DNA of 64,000 nucleotides from an uncultured Lachnospiraceae bacterium. Lineage in GTDB: Bacteria > Bacillota > Clostridia > Lachnospirales > Lachnospiraceae. Location of the stretch: the NCBI GenBank assembly GCA_910587045.1, contig CAJULG010000011.1, forward strand, positions 22,001 through 86,000. Reading direction: 5' to 3'. Each line of letters starts with the position of its first letter. Position 1 is the stretch's first letter. The notes below the pieces were generated by a model. It was not told the DNA's origin and did not search any database. It saw only the letters and a program-made list of their open reading frames with translations. The translations under genes were made by a program, and so were the position numbers. Positions 33,052 to 40,930 of the stretch are shown in pieces.

Positions 33052-34881
33052 ATGAAGAACATAAGTTGGTCACAATTAAATATTATACTGGCAATTATTG
33101 TTACAACAGTACTTCTTCTTGGAACGGCAGGTGGTATTCTGTACCATTCTCCCGGGAGAAGAGTAACGATTGCAGATGTAGAGTTGATGAATGATGCCTG
33201 GATCGTACAGACAGATGCGGAGTATGATTCTGCTACGGATCTTCCATGCAATCTGGAGGCGGCAAAGGGAGAGGCGGTGAGTATATCCCATTATCTGCCG
33301 GAGGATCTGGGACAGGATTGCGGACTGGCATTCCGCTCTGTATATAATGCAGTGCAGGTTAAGATCGGAGATAGGATCATATATCAGTACGGTATTGATG
33401 AACAGCGTCCATTTACCGGGTCGCCGGTACCTAACTGGAATTTTATACCGCTTGACAGTACCTGTGCCGGACAACTGCTTACGATTACGCAGATATCATA
33501 TTACGGGAAATACGCCGGTTTTTTCCCTTCCATTCAGTTTGGAAGCCGGAGTGCTCTGCTGTATCAGCAGTGGAGACAGAATGGATGGGGTCTGCTGCTT
33601 TCTATAGTCCTGCTTCTGCTGGCCGGAGGACTGACTCTGGTATTAATAATGGCAGGAATGTCCAGAAAGGTAGAGCTCTGTGTATGGTATTATCTGATAT
33701 TTGCCGGCATTACTGCTCTTTGGAGCATCAGTGGAAGTCCGCTGTTATCCATATATATAAACAACGGATTTCTGTTCTGGCTGTTTCATATTCTAACGAG
33801 GATGGCGATACCGGTTGCCTGGCTTCTTTATATCAGATGCTTTGCAAATAAACGCCGGTTGATCCTTGCTATCGATATCGGTCTTTTGGTGTCCTGTGTC
33901 TGCTATGTGGTTGTTGTCATTTTGCAGATGCTGGGATTGTTGGAATTTGCCGTGACTTATGATATATTGGGAATATTATACGGAGTGGGATTTCTGATTT
34001 ATACAGCCGGTACGCTGGCCGGCTGGATCGGTTACGGGATCCAGGAGCTGCGTACCATTGGAATTTCCAATACCCTGTTTTGTATTGCGGGAATCGTGAA
34101 TCTTTTTCTGCGTCCCGATCCATTATACCAGACAGAGGGAACCTTCTGGCAGATCAGTGTAATGCTGTATCTGTTTCTGACCCTTGGGGCCACGGTTGAG
34201 GCAGTGATCCGGCAGATGAACCGGAGGGTTGAGCAGGCAGAAGCGGAATATGCCGGCCAGCGGCAGATTGCAGTCCGGATGATGAACCCGAACTTTTTAT
34301 TTGCTACATTAAATACGTTATTGGCTATGACGAAAGCGAAGTCAGGAAATGCTGCAAAATTAGTATTTGCTTTTTCTCAGTATCTTCGCTATAATCTTGA
34401 TTCAGTCAGAGAGGAACGCCTGGTTTCTTTTGAAGAAGAATTGAAGCATATTGCCGTTTATCTGGAGATTCAGCAGCTTCGTATGCCGGAACTGCGGGTG
34501 ACGATTGAGAATAAGATCCATGATTTTTTTGTGCCGGTGCGTTCGGTCGAGGCAATCGTGGAGAATGCGGTGAAGTATGGAATCGGGAAACATGAAAATC
34601 AGGGGCAGGTTACTATTCGAAGCTATGAGAGGCGGGACTCTTATGCAATCCAGATTGTTGACGACGGAGCAGGATTCGATACGGATCTGCTGTATCGAAA
34701 GCAGACGCCTACCAGTATGAAGACCAATATGGAACGCCTGAGTAAGATTGGAGCAGTGATTGAAGTGAACAGTCGTTTGCAGAAAGGAACGATCGTAACC
34801 GTAAAGATACCGAAATCTGTCATCAATGAACAGAAGCAGAAGGAACATGTTGGTCCGGATGGAAAGGATAGTAAGGTATGA
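33052..34881 (+). CDS. LytS-like membrane histidine-kinase homologue lacking the phospho-acceptor His
   Basis: A 609-residue protein with an N-terminal helix (8-30), an extracytoplasmic domain (about 35-180), about seven hydrophobic helices (about 180-395) as in 7TMR-type sensors, then a His_kinase/HATPase region. The usual PHFLFN box reads NPNFLFATLN, so the acceptor histidine is Asn414. The ATPase N box (EAIVENAVKYG) and DDGAGFD are kept, but the glycine-rich G2 loop is replaced by SMKTNMERL. No response regulator is adjacent. It is probably a pseudokinase or an ATP-binding sensor partner. It overlaps the next gene by 4 bp. Confidence 0.85.
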   Translation: MKNISWSQLNIILAIIVTTVLLLGTAGGILYHSPGRRVTIADVELMNDAWIVQTDAEYDSATDLPCNLEAAKGEAVSISHYLPEDLGQDCGLAFRSVYNAVQVKIGDRIIYQYGIDEQRPFTGSPVPNWNFIPLDSTCAGQLLTITQISYYGKYAGFFPSIQFGSRSALLYQQWRQNGWGLLLSIVLLLLAGGLTLVLIMAGMSRKVELCVWYYLIFAGITALWSISGSPLLSIYINNGFLFWLFHILTRMAIPVAWLLYIRCFANKRRLILAIDIGLLVSCVCYVVVVILQMLGLLEFAVTYDILGILYGVGFLIYTAGTLAGWIGYGIQELRTIGISNTLFCIAGIVNLFLRPDPLYQTEGTFWQISVMLYLFLTLGATVEAVIRQMNRRVEQAEAEYAGQRQIAVRMMNPNFLFATLNTLLAMTKAKSGNAAKLVFAFSQYLRYNLDSVREERLVSFEEELKHIAVYLEIQQLRMPELRVTIENKIHDFFVPVRSVEAIVENAVKYGIGKHENQGQVTIRSYERRDSYAIQIVDDGAGFDTDLLYRKQTPTSMKTNMERLSKIGAVIEVNSRLQKGTIVTVKIPKSVINEQKQKEHVGPDGKDSKV

Positions 34882-35684
34882 AGAAAGATATAAGCTTTAC
34901 AGAACAGATCAGAATAGCGTTAAGTAAGCCGTTGTGGTATAAATCATTATTTCAACAGTCATTAAAGAAGCATGTTTGTTATTTCCTGATATTGATCGTA
35001 CTGACAACAGTGATTCGTTCGGTAATTCCGACCGCCGCCTACATTCAGAGTGTGGGAGGCCTGCAGCGGTTGCTGCTGGAGGGAATCCCGACCTTTTCTT
35101 TTACGAATGGAGAATTAACGGTGGATGAGGTGGTGGATATCGAACGGAATGGTGTACAGTTATATATTGATACATCAAAGGAATCATACACATTAGAGGA
35201 TGCAAAGGCGGCCGCTGCCGGGATGGATGACAGCTTTGCACTGGTTTATCTGGTAAGCCGGACCAATATGGTATGCAATCAGGTATCTGTGCCTTATTCC
35301 TTTCAGGAACTGCAGGGACTTACTCTTGATAATCAGATCGTATACCAGATTGCTCCTGCTTATTTGATCTTTTCAGTATTATTTGCTTTTTTCTACAATA
35401 TGGCGGCTTACTTGTTCAGTGCGCTGTTCTTTGCAGTATTTGGATATCTGATAAATCGCGTCCTGAATCTGAAACTGCGGTTCGGACAGATTTACCTGAT
35501 CGCAATGTATGCAAAGTCTGTACAGATCCTGCTGGAAGCGGTTCTGGAGGTGGCAGGTTTTTCTCTGTTGTACTATATTGGAAGTATTGCAGGTATCTTT
35601 ATTACCTGTAATTATATGACAAGGGGGATGAGCTCCTTTCTTCTTCCGTCTGTGAAAACAGGTGATGATAATCTACGGGAGTGA
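34878..35684 (+). CDS. DUF1189-like membrane protein
   Basis: A 268-residue protein with an N-terminal helix (about 33-52), an extracytoplasmic region, and three to four C-terminal hydrophobic helices from about residue 160. The start IRIALSKPLWYKSLFQQSLK and the helical part with VLFAFFYNMAAYLFSALFFA resemble the DUF1189 family, whose function is not known. It is translationally coupled to the pseudokinase-like gene (ATGA overlap), so the two probably work together. Its last 12 bp overlap the convergent CYTH gene. Confidence 0.75.
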   Translation: MKKDISFTEQIRIALSKPLWYKSLFQQSLKKHVCYFLILIVLTTVIRSVIPTAAYIQSVGGLQRLLLEGIPTFSFTNGELTVDEVVDIERNGVQLYIDTSKESYTLEDAKAAAAGMDDSFALVYLVSRTNMVCNQVSVPYSFQELQGLTLDNQIVYQIAPAYLIFSVLFAFFYNMAAYLFSALFFAVFGYLINRVLNLKLRFGQIYLIAMYAKSVQILLEAVLEVAGFSLLYYIGSIAGIFITCNYMTRGMSSFLLPSVKTGDDNLRE

Positions 35685-36173
35685 TCCCTGCTGCAGATAA
35701 TTCCGGGCCATGGCAAGAATGGTGTCCGGTTCTGCTGTGGCCATGGTGCTGTTATGAAATGCCGGTTCCTGTGTGACCTCATAGGTAAACCAGTCAGGAG
35801 CAGAAAAGGCATGGGCCTCTGCCTCAGAAGGAAATTCTACCTCTGCAAGCATCAGTCCCTCATAACAACCATGGAACAGATCGAATTCAATCGTATAACC
35901 ATGTTCCTCCGGTATCCGGTATCGGGTCTTGCTGATCAGGTTTCCATCACATTTCGGGATCAGACGGAGATAAGCCTCCTCAGTAAGCGACGCTTCCAAT
36001 TCTTCCCGGCTCATTAGTCCTGCTGATTTGTAGGTGAAAATATAAGCATCATCCATACGACGGATACGAAGAACCGGAGCAGTACATAAATAACCCTGTT
36101 CGATTCGGATATGTGGATAATCCTCTAAGCGATCCGGCAGTGTCTGAATTAAGAATTTTCGTTCAATTTCCAT
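35673..36173 (-). CDS. CYTH-domain (triphosphate tunnel) protein
   Basis: A 166-residue protein starting MEIERKFLI, the ExExK signature of CYTH enzymes. The tunnel strands follow: IRIEQGYLCTAPVLRIRR, YIFTYKSAG, YTIEFDLFHGCYEGLMLAEV and EFPSEAEAHAF. CYTH proteins hydrolyse inorganic or organic triphosphates or make cAMP in some lineages; in Firmicutes a tripolyphosphatase-like activity is usual. AAAGGAAA precedes its ATG on the minus strand. It overlaps the convergent DUF1189 gene by 12 bp and diverges from the DJ-1 gene. Confidence 0.9.
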   Translation of the reverse strand: MEIERKFLIQTLPDRLEDYPHIRIEQGYLCTAPVLRIRRMDDAYIFTYKSAGLMSREELEASLTEEAYLRLIPKCDGNLISKTRYRIPEEHGYTIEFDLFHGCYEGLMLAEVEFPSEAEAHAFSAPDWFTYEVTQEPAFHNSTMATAEPDTILAMARNYLQQGSLP

Positions 36174-36258
36174 TTTGTTTTCCTTTCCAATTCATTAATG
36201 TTTCAAAACTGATACCTGTGCTGTAAGAAAAAATAAAAGAAATCGTAAGGCTTTTCTA

Positions 36259-36287
36259 TTGACTTTTTATGCTATTCTGATTATAAA
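36259..36287 (+). promoter_or_regulatory. Promoter of the DJ-1-family gene
   Basis: TTGACT (36259-36264), 17 bp, TATAAA (36282-36287), about 64 bp before the ATG. Confidence 0.65.
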
Positions 36288-36350
36288 CAGAGTAGTAGAA
36301 TTATGCAAGTACAGGGCGATACCTGGAAGGATCAGAAAAGAGGGAAGAAC

Positions 36351-36893
36351 ATGGTATATTTATTTATGGCAGATGGATTTGAGGAAGTAGAGGGGTTAAC
36401 CGTTGTGGATATTCTGCGCCGGGCAGGAGTGGAGATTCAGACTGTTTCGATCATGGGACGAAAGAATGTGATCAGTTCCCATCAGGTTGAGATTGTTGCA
36501 GATCAGTTACTGGAGGAGATTTCGGATGATGCAGAGATGTTGATCCTGCCGGGAGGGATTCCTGGCACACCGAACCTGAAGGCACATAAGGGCCTGGATG
36601 CATTGATTCGCAAAAGTGCGGCGGAGGGAGTCTATTTAGCGGCTATCTGTGCTGCGCCGACTGTGTATGGTGAGAAAGGATTACTGCAGGGAAAGAAGGC
36701 GACCTGTTATCCGGGGATGGAGGATGAGCTGACCGGTGCTATAGTGTCTTATGAGAAGGTTGTTGTGGACGGGAAGTTTATTACCAGCCGGGGATTAGGT
36801 ACCGCGATCGACTTTGGATTAAAGCTGGCAGAGATTCTAAAGGGAAAGGATATAGCGGATTCTATTGCAGAGAAGATTGTCTATCAACAGTGA
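36351..36893 (+). CDS. DJ-1/PfpI-family protein
   Basis: A 180-residue flavodoxin-like protein of the DJ-1 type: YLFMADGFEEVEGLTVVDIL, PGGIPGTPNL and the nucleophile elbow AAICAAPTVYGEKGLL with the reactive cysteine. DJ-1 relatives act as stress-linked hydrolases, glyoxalases or deglycases; the substrate is not evident here. The start is ATG 36351, after GAGGGAAG; a longer frame from 36303 is weaker. It has its own promoter. Confidence 0.9.
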   Translation: MVYLFMADGFEEVEGLTVVDILRRAGVEIQTVSIMGRKNVISSHQVEIVADQLLEEISDDAEMLILPGGIPGTPNLKAHKGLDALIRKSAAEGVYLAAICAAPTVYGEKGLLQGKKATCYPGMEDELTGAIVSYEKVVVDGKFITSRGLGTAIDFGLKLAEILKGKDIADSIAEKIVYQQ

Positions 36894-36954
36894 TTTGCCG
36901 ATGGTTCTGACCGTTAAGGATTTATATGCAGATTACAAACCGGAAAGGAGTTTT

Positions 36955-36972
36955 ATGTACAGAACATGTTAG
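36955..36972 (+). other. Five-codon mini-ORF overlapping the next gene start
   Basis: AAAGGAG (36944-36950) is ideally placed for ATG 36955, which encodes M-Y-R-T-C and stops at TAG 36970-36972. The ATG of the CmpB-like gene (36966) lies within it in another frame, 15 nt from the same ribosome site. This could be termination-reinitiation coupling. Confidence 0.4.
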
Positions 36973-37592
36973 AGAAGTTGTTTTTTTATGAATTTATGGG
37001 AATTGACTTTTATCATACTGCCTATTCCTTTTTTATATATGGATGTGGCTGCTGGCTGATGGAATGCATCTTTGAATCAATACGTCAGAAGAAGCTTATA
37101 CTGAACCGGGGATTTAATTATGGACCGATCTGTACCATATATGGAGTAGCATTTCTGTTTCTCTACTTTACGATGAAGCCTTTGGACGGGAAATGGATCT
37201 GGCTGTATATTGTTGGAACACTGTTTGCCACGATACTGGAGTATGTTGTGGCAGTGCTTATGGAAAATGTGTTTCATGAGAAGCTGTGGGATTATTCTGA
37301 TTTTCCGTTTAATTTCCAGGGAAGGATCTGCTTATATATTTCCCTTGCCTGGGGTGGGCTGGTAATATTGCTGTTCGCTTTGTTTCAGCCGAATGTGATA
37401 CGACTGATCGATCTGATCCCGAGGAACTGGGGGCTTCCGATCATCATTGTTTTGATCATAGTATATTTTACGGATCTGGGACTGAGTTTTGCAGCCAGTG
37501 GAAGAAGAAGGAAGCAGGAAGCAGCAGGAACAGAGGAAGCCGGTGAGAAGGAACGGACAGAACCGAAAGAGACAGCTTATGAAGGAAATTAA
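36966..37592 (+). CDS. CmpB-like multi-helix membrane protein (putative ABC permease family)
   Basis: A 208-residue membrane protein with five hydrophobic segments. It matches the family annotated as putative ABC transporter permease (ABC_trans_CmpB): GWLMECIFES-type start (here GCWLMECIFES), ILNRGFNYGPICTIYGVAFL, TILEYVVAVLMENVFHEKLW, DYSDFPFNFQGRICL and SLAWGG. The function is not established. The C-terminal tail is charged and Glu/Lys-rich. The start sits inside a mini-ORF and is spaced unusually far from the ribosome site. The helicase gene overlaps its end by 14 bp. Confidence 0.8.
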   Translation: MLEKLFFYEFMGIDFYHTAYSFFIYGCGCWLMECIFESIRQKKLILNRGFNYGPICTIYGVAFLFLYFTMKPLDGKWIWLYIVGTLFATILEYVVAVLMENVFHEKLWDYSDFPFNFQGRICLYISLAWGGLVILLFALFQPNVIRLIDLIPRNWGLPIIIVLIIVYFTDLGLSFAASGRRRKQEAAGTEEAGEKERTEPKETAYEGN

Positions 37593-39930
37593 GATTTCAG
37601 TACGGAATCTGGTGGAATTTGTTCTGCGGGAGGGTGATATTGATAACCGCAGAGGACAGGTTTCCGATAAGAATGCTATGGAGGCCGGAAGCCGGATCCA
37701 TAGGAAAATACAAAAGAATATGGGCTCCTTCTATCGAAGTGAGGTGCCGCTCCATGTGGATCTGCCAATGGAGCGGTTTCTACTGCGAATCGAAGGGCGG
37801 GCAGATGGAATTTTTGAGCAGGCAGGTGTCGTAACCATTGACGAGATTAAAGGTGTTTACCGCAAGGTAGAGGAGATGGAGGCACCTGTCTTTGTGCATA
37901 AAGCGCAGGCCATGGTGTATGCCTATATCTATGCGGCTGAACATGCTCTGGATACCATTGGAGTTCAACTGACCTATTGCAATTTAGATACCGAACAGAT
38001 ACGGCGATTCAGAGAGGAACTGGATTTTCCATGGCTGCAGGCCTGGTTTCAGGAAATTATTGATGCATATATGGTATGGGCAGAATATTCCTATGCTGCC
38101 AGAGAGAAACGGCAGGCTTCCATTGCCGGACTGGAGTTCCCCTTTGCATATCGGGCAGGACAGAGAGATATGGTAGTCTCCGTTTATTCGGCGATCCGGG
38201 ATGAGAAAACGTTATTTGTACAGGCTCCGACCGGAATCGGAAAGACCCTTGCCACAGTCTTTCCGGCAGTGCAGGCCATGGGACAGGAATTTGGTGAAAA
38301 GATATTTTATCTGCTGGCAAAGACGATGACACGCACGGTCGCAGCGGATGCCTTTGAACGGTTACGGGATCAGGGACTGGTATTTTCTTCCGTTGTGCTG
38401 ACCGCAAAGGAGAAGATCTGCATGCAGGAGGAGTGTATCTGTAATCCGGACCTCTGTCCGTATGCCAGGGGACATTATGACCGGGTGAATGATGCAGTAT
38501 ATGATTGTATTACTCATGTACAGAACATTACCCGGGAGGTGGTTCTGGAATACGCAGAACGACATCAGGTATGTCCCTTTGAACTATCACTGGATATCAG
38601 TCTCTGGGTAGACGGGATCATCTGTGATTATAATTATGTTTTTGATCCGCAGGTGAATCTGAAGCGGTATTTTGCACAGGGAGTGAAGGGAGACTATATT
38701 TTTCTGATCGATGAAGCACATAACCTGTATGAACGGGCAAGCAGTATGTATAGTGCAGAACTGTATAAGGAGGATTTTCTGGAACTGAAATATATAGTGA
38801 AGCCGTATAGTACGAAGCTGTCCAGACGGCTGGAGGATTGCAACCGGATACTGCTGGATATGAAAAAGGAATGTGAAGGCTGTCAGGTTCTGGATTCCAT
38901 TCATCCGTTGATCGTAAAACTGATGTCTGCATTAAGTGAATATGAAACATTTCTGGAGGACCATCATGGAATGCCGGAGGAGAACAGAATTCTGGAATTT
39001 TACTTTCAGTTATACCGTTTTTTAAGTATATATGAGCGGGTAGATGAAAATTATGTTATATACAGTGAACAGGTAACCGCCAGTTCCTTTCGGGTGAAGC
39101 TTTATTGTGTCAATACCTCAGTGAATCTAAGGGAATGTCTGCAAAAGGGGAGGGCAGCGATCTTCTTTTCTGCGACTCTGCTGCCGATCCGGTATTACAA
39201 GAGGCTGTTGAGTAAGGAAGAGGACAATGCCATCTACATCCCTTCGCCATTTCAACGGGAGCATTTTGAACTTATGATCGGACGGGATGTCAGTACCAGA
39301 TACAGCCGCAGAGGAAGTACAGAATACTTCAGGATATATCAGTATATTGAGCAGATGGTCTCAGTAAAACGAGGAAACTATATGGTTTTCTTTCCATCCT
39401 ATAAGCTGCTGGAGGAGGTGTATGCCGTTGCAGAAGAACAGGGATTATCCCGGAGCGTGGAATTGATTTGCCAGAGACAGAATATGACAGAAGAAGAACG
39501 GGAGTCATTCCTTAAGCGTTTTGCGGGTGATAATGTCGTAGGCTTTTGCATAATGGGAGGCATTTTTGCAGAAGGGATCGATCTGACAGGAGAGCAGTTG
39601 ATCGGCGCGGTCATTGTGGGGACAGGACTGCCTATGGTCTGTAATGAGAGGAGAATATTGATGGATTATTTTGAAGCACAGGAGGGATTGGGATTTGAAT
39701 ATGCCTACCTTTATCCCGGGATGAATAAGGTATTGCAGGCAGCGGGCAGGGTCATCCGTACTGCTTCAGATAAAGGAATCATTCTGTTATTAGATGAGCG
39801 TTTCCTGAAACCGGAAAGCAGGCAACTCTTTCCGAGGGAATGGGATACCTGTCAGATTGTAAGGGCAGATCAGGTAAAGCAGGTTGGAAATGCCTTCTGG
39901 GATAAATTTTCCTTGGTTGACAGAAATTAG
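37579..39930 (+). CDS. XPD/DinG-type DNA helicase with N-terminal PD-(D/E)XK nuclease domain
   Basis: A 783-residue protein. Residues about 30-180 look like a RecB/Cas4-type nuclease: H41, D76 in IEGRADGIF, E89-x-K91 in TIDEIKG, and HKAQAMVYAYIYA. The superfamily 2 helicase follows: Walker A APTGIGKT (216-223), a cysteine-rich segment with CMQEECICNPDLC and later VCPFELS that fits the XPD iron-sulphur cluster, DEAH (378-381), and a C-terminal domain with GGIFAEGIDLTGEQL and QAAGRVIRT. It should unwind DNA 5' to 3' and may cleave it. ATG 37579 overlaps the preceding gene. Confidence 0.88.
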   Translation: MKEIKISVRNLVEFVLREGDIDNRRGQVSDKNAMEAGSRIHRKIQKNMGSFYRSEVPLHVDLPMERFLLRIEGRADGIFEQAGVVTIDEIKGVYRKVEEMEAPVFVHKAQAMVYAYIYAAEHALDTIGVQLTYCNLDTEQIRRFREELDFPWLQAWFQEIIDAYMVWAEYSYAAREKRQASIAGLEFPFAYRAGQRDMVVSVYSAIRDEKTLFVQAPTGIGKTLATVFPAVQAMGQEFGEKIFYLLAKTMTRTVAADAFERLRDQGLVFSSVVLTAKEKICMQEECICNPDLCPYARGHYDRVNDAVYDCITHVQNITREVVLEYAERHQVCPFELSLDISLWVDGIICDYNYVFDPQVNLKRYFAQGVKGDYIFLIDEAHNLYERASSMYSAELYKEDFLELKYIVKPYSTKLSRRLEDCNRILLDMKKECEGCQVLDSIHPLIVKLMSALSEYETFLEDHHGMPEENRILEFYFQLYRFLSIYERVDENYVIYSEQVTASSFRVKLYCVNTSVNLRECLQKGRAAIFFSATLLPIRYYKRLLSKEEDNAIYIPSPFQREHFELMIGRDVSTRYSRRGSTEYFRIYQYIEQMVSVKRGNYMVFFPSYKLLEEVYAVAEEQGLSRSVELICQRQNMTEEERESFLKRFAGDNVVGFCIMGGIFAEGIDLTGEQLIGAVIVGTGLPMVCNERRILMDYFEAQEGLGFEYAYLYPGMNKVLQAAGRVIRTASDKGIILLLDERFLKPESRQLFPREWDTCQIVRADQVKQVGNAFWDKFSLVDRN

Positions 39931-39941
39931 TATGGTATAAT
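39913..39941 (+). promoter_or_regulatory. Promoter of the HAD-murF unit
   Basis: TTGGTT (39913-39918), 17 bp, TATAAT (39936-39941). It overlaps the 3' end of the helicase gene and starts a leader of about 130 nt. Confidence 0.55.
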
Positions 39942-39976
39942 ATGCCTTGAGGAGGGGCCCACGCAGTGGGAGGAGT

Positions 39977-40068
39977 CCTGAAGGCGGTCGGGAGTAACCG
40001 AAAGAGGCTGTCAGATAAGTTTTGAAGTGAGCGTTTATGCAGTACAGAGGCCTGAAGGCGGCCGGGAG
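39977..40068 (+). repeat. Direct repeat in the leader of the HAD gene
   Basis: An 18-mer, CCTGAAGGCGG(T/C)CGGGAG, occurs at 39977-39994 and 40051-40068 with 17 of 18 bases identical. The second copy supplies the ribosome site (GGGAG) of the HAD gene, so the 74-bp unit may be a partial duplication of a translation start region. A small CCCAC-GCA-GTGGG hairpin lies at 39958-39970. Confidence 0.6.
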
Positions 40069-40075
40069 ATATCAA

Positions 40076-40918
40076 ATGAAAAAATTATATGTAAGTGATC
40101 TGGATGGTACGCTGCTAAATCAGCGTGGCGATATATCAGCAAAGACAGCGGAAAAATTAAATATCTGTATTAAGGAGGGCATGGCTTTTACCATTAATAC
40201 AGCCAGGAGTCCGGCAACGGTATTTACAATTATGGAACTGGTAAATCTGCGGTTGCCCTTTGCCATGATGAACGGGGTGTTGATCTACGATCCGGTTCAG
40301 AAGGAGTATCAGCAGGTTCATTATTTATCCAGGGAGACAGCAATGGTGGTGCTGGGTATCATTAAGCTTCATAAGCTCCAATGCTTCATGCATACTCTGG
40401 AGGACGGGAAAATGTGCAGTTATTATGACAGTGTAGAGTCACGATCCCTGAATAAGTTTCGAAATGAACGGATCATGAAATATGACCAGGTATTTACCGA
40501 GGTAGATGATTTAAGTATATGTGCAGACCGGGGCGTGATTCATTTCTGTCTGCGGGAGCGCAGAGAGCTGCTGGAGGGCCTGTATCGGGATCTTCAGGCA
40601 GTAAAGGGAGCCGGTGCAGTTCTTTACGAGGATGTGTATAATGAAGAATGGATGTTTTTGGAGATATACAGTGATAAAGCATCAAAGTCTATCGCTCTGA
40701 ATACAATAAAGGAATGGGGAAACTATGATTATCTGATCGGCTTTGGCGATAGTACCAATGACCGGGAAATGTTTCAGATTTGTGATGAGAGTTATGCAGT
40801 ATCGAATGCTACGCAGGAAATTCAGGATCTGGCAACGGGAATCATTCCGGGAAATGAAGATGATGGTGTAGCACGGTATCTGTATAAGGTATTACGCGGC
40901 ATAAGGACAGATTTGTAA
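40076..40918 (+). CDS. HAD-family hydrolase, Cof type
   Basis: A 280-residue HAD phosphatase: motif I VSDLDGTLLNQRG, motif II INTARSPAT, and motifs III-IV with YSDKASKSIAL and IGFGDSTNDREMF. The cap is of the C2 type. The substrate is unknown. The start is ATG 40076, after GGGAGATATC. It is followed by murF 12 bp downstream, so the two are probably co-transcribed. It is a distant paralogue of the HAD protein at 32189-33013. Confidence 0.9.
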   Translation: MKKLYVSDLDGTLLNQRGDISAKTAEKLNICIKEGMAFTINTARSPATVFTIMELVNLRLPFAMMNGVLIYDPVQKEYQQVHYLSRETAMVVLGIIKLHKLQCFMHTLEDGKMCSYYDSVESRSLNKFRNERIMKYDQVFTEVDDLSICADRGVIHFCLRERRELLEGLYRDLQAVKGAGAVLYEDVYNEEWMFLEIYSDKASKSIALNTIKEWGNYDYLIGFGDSTNDREMFQICDESYAVSNATQEIQDLATGIIPGNEDDGVARYLYKVLRGIRTDL

Positions 40919-40930
40919 AGGAGAGGCAGC

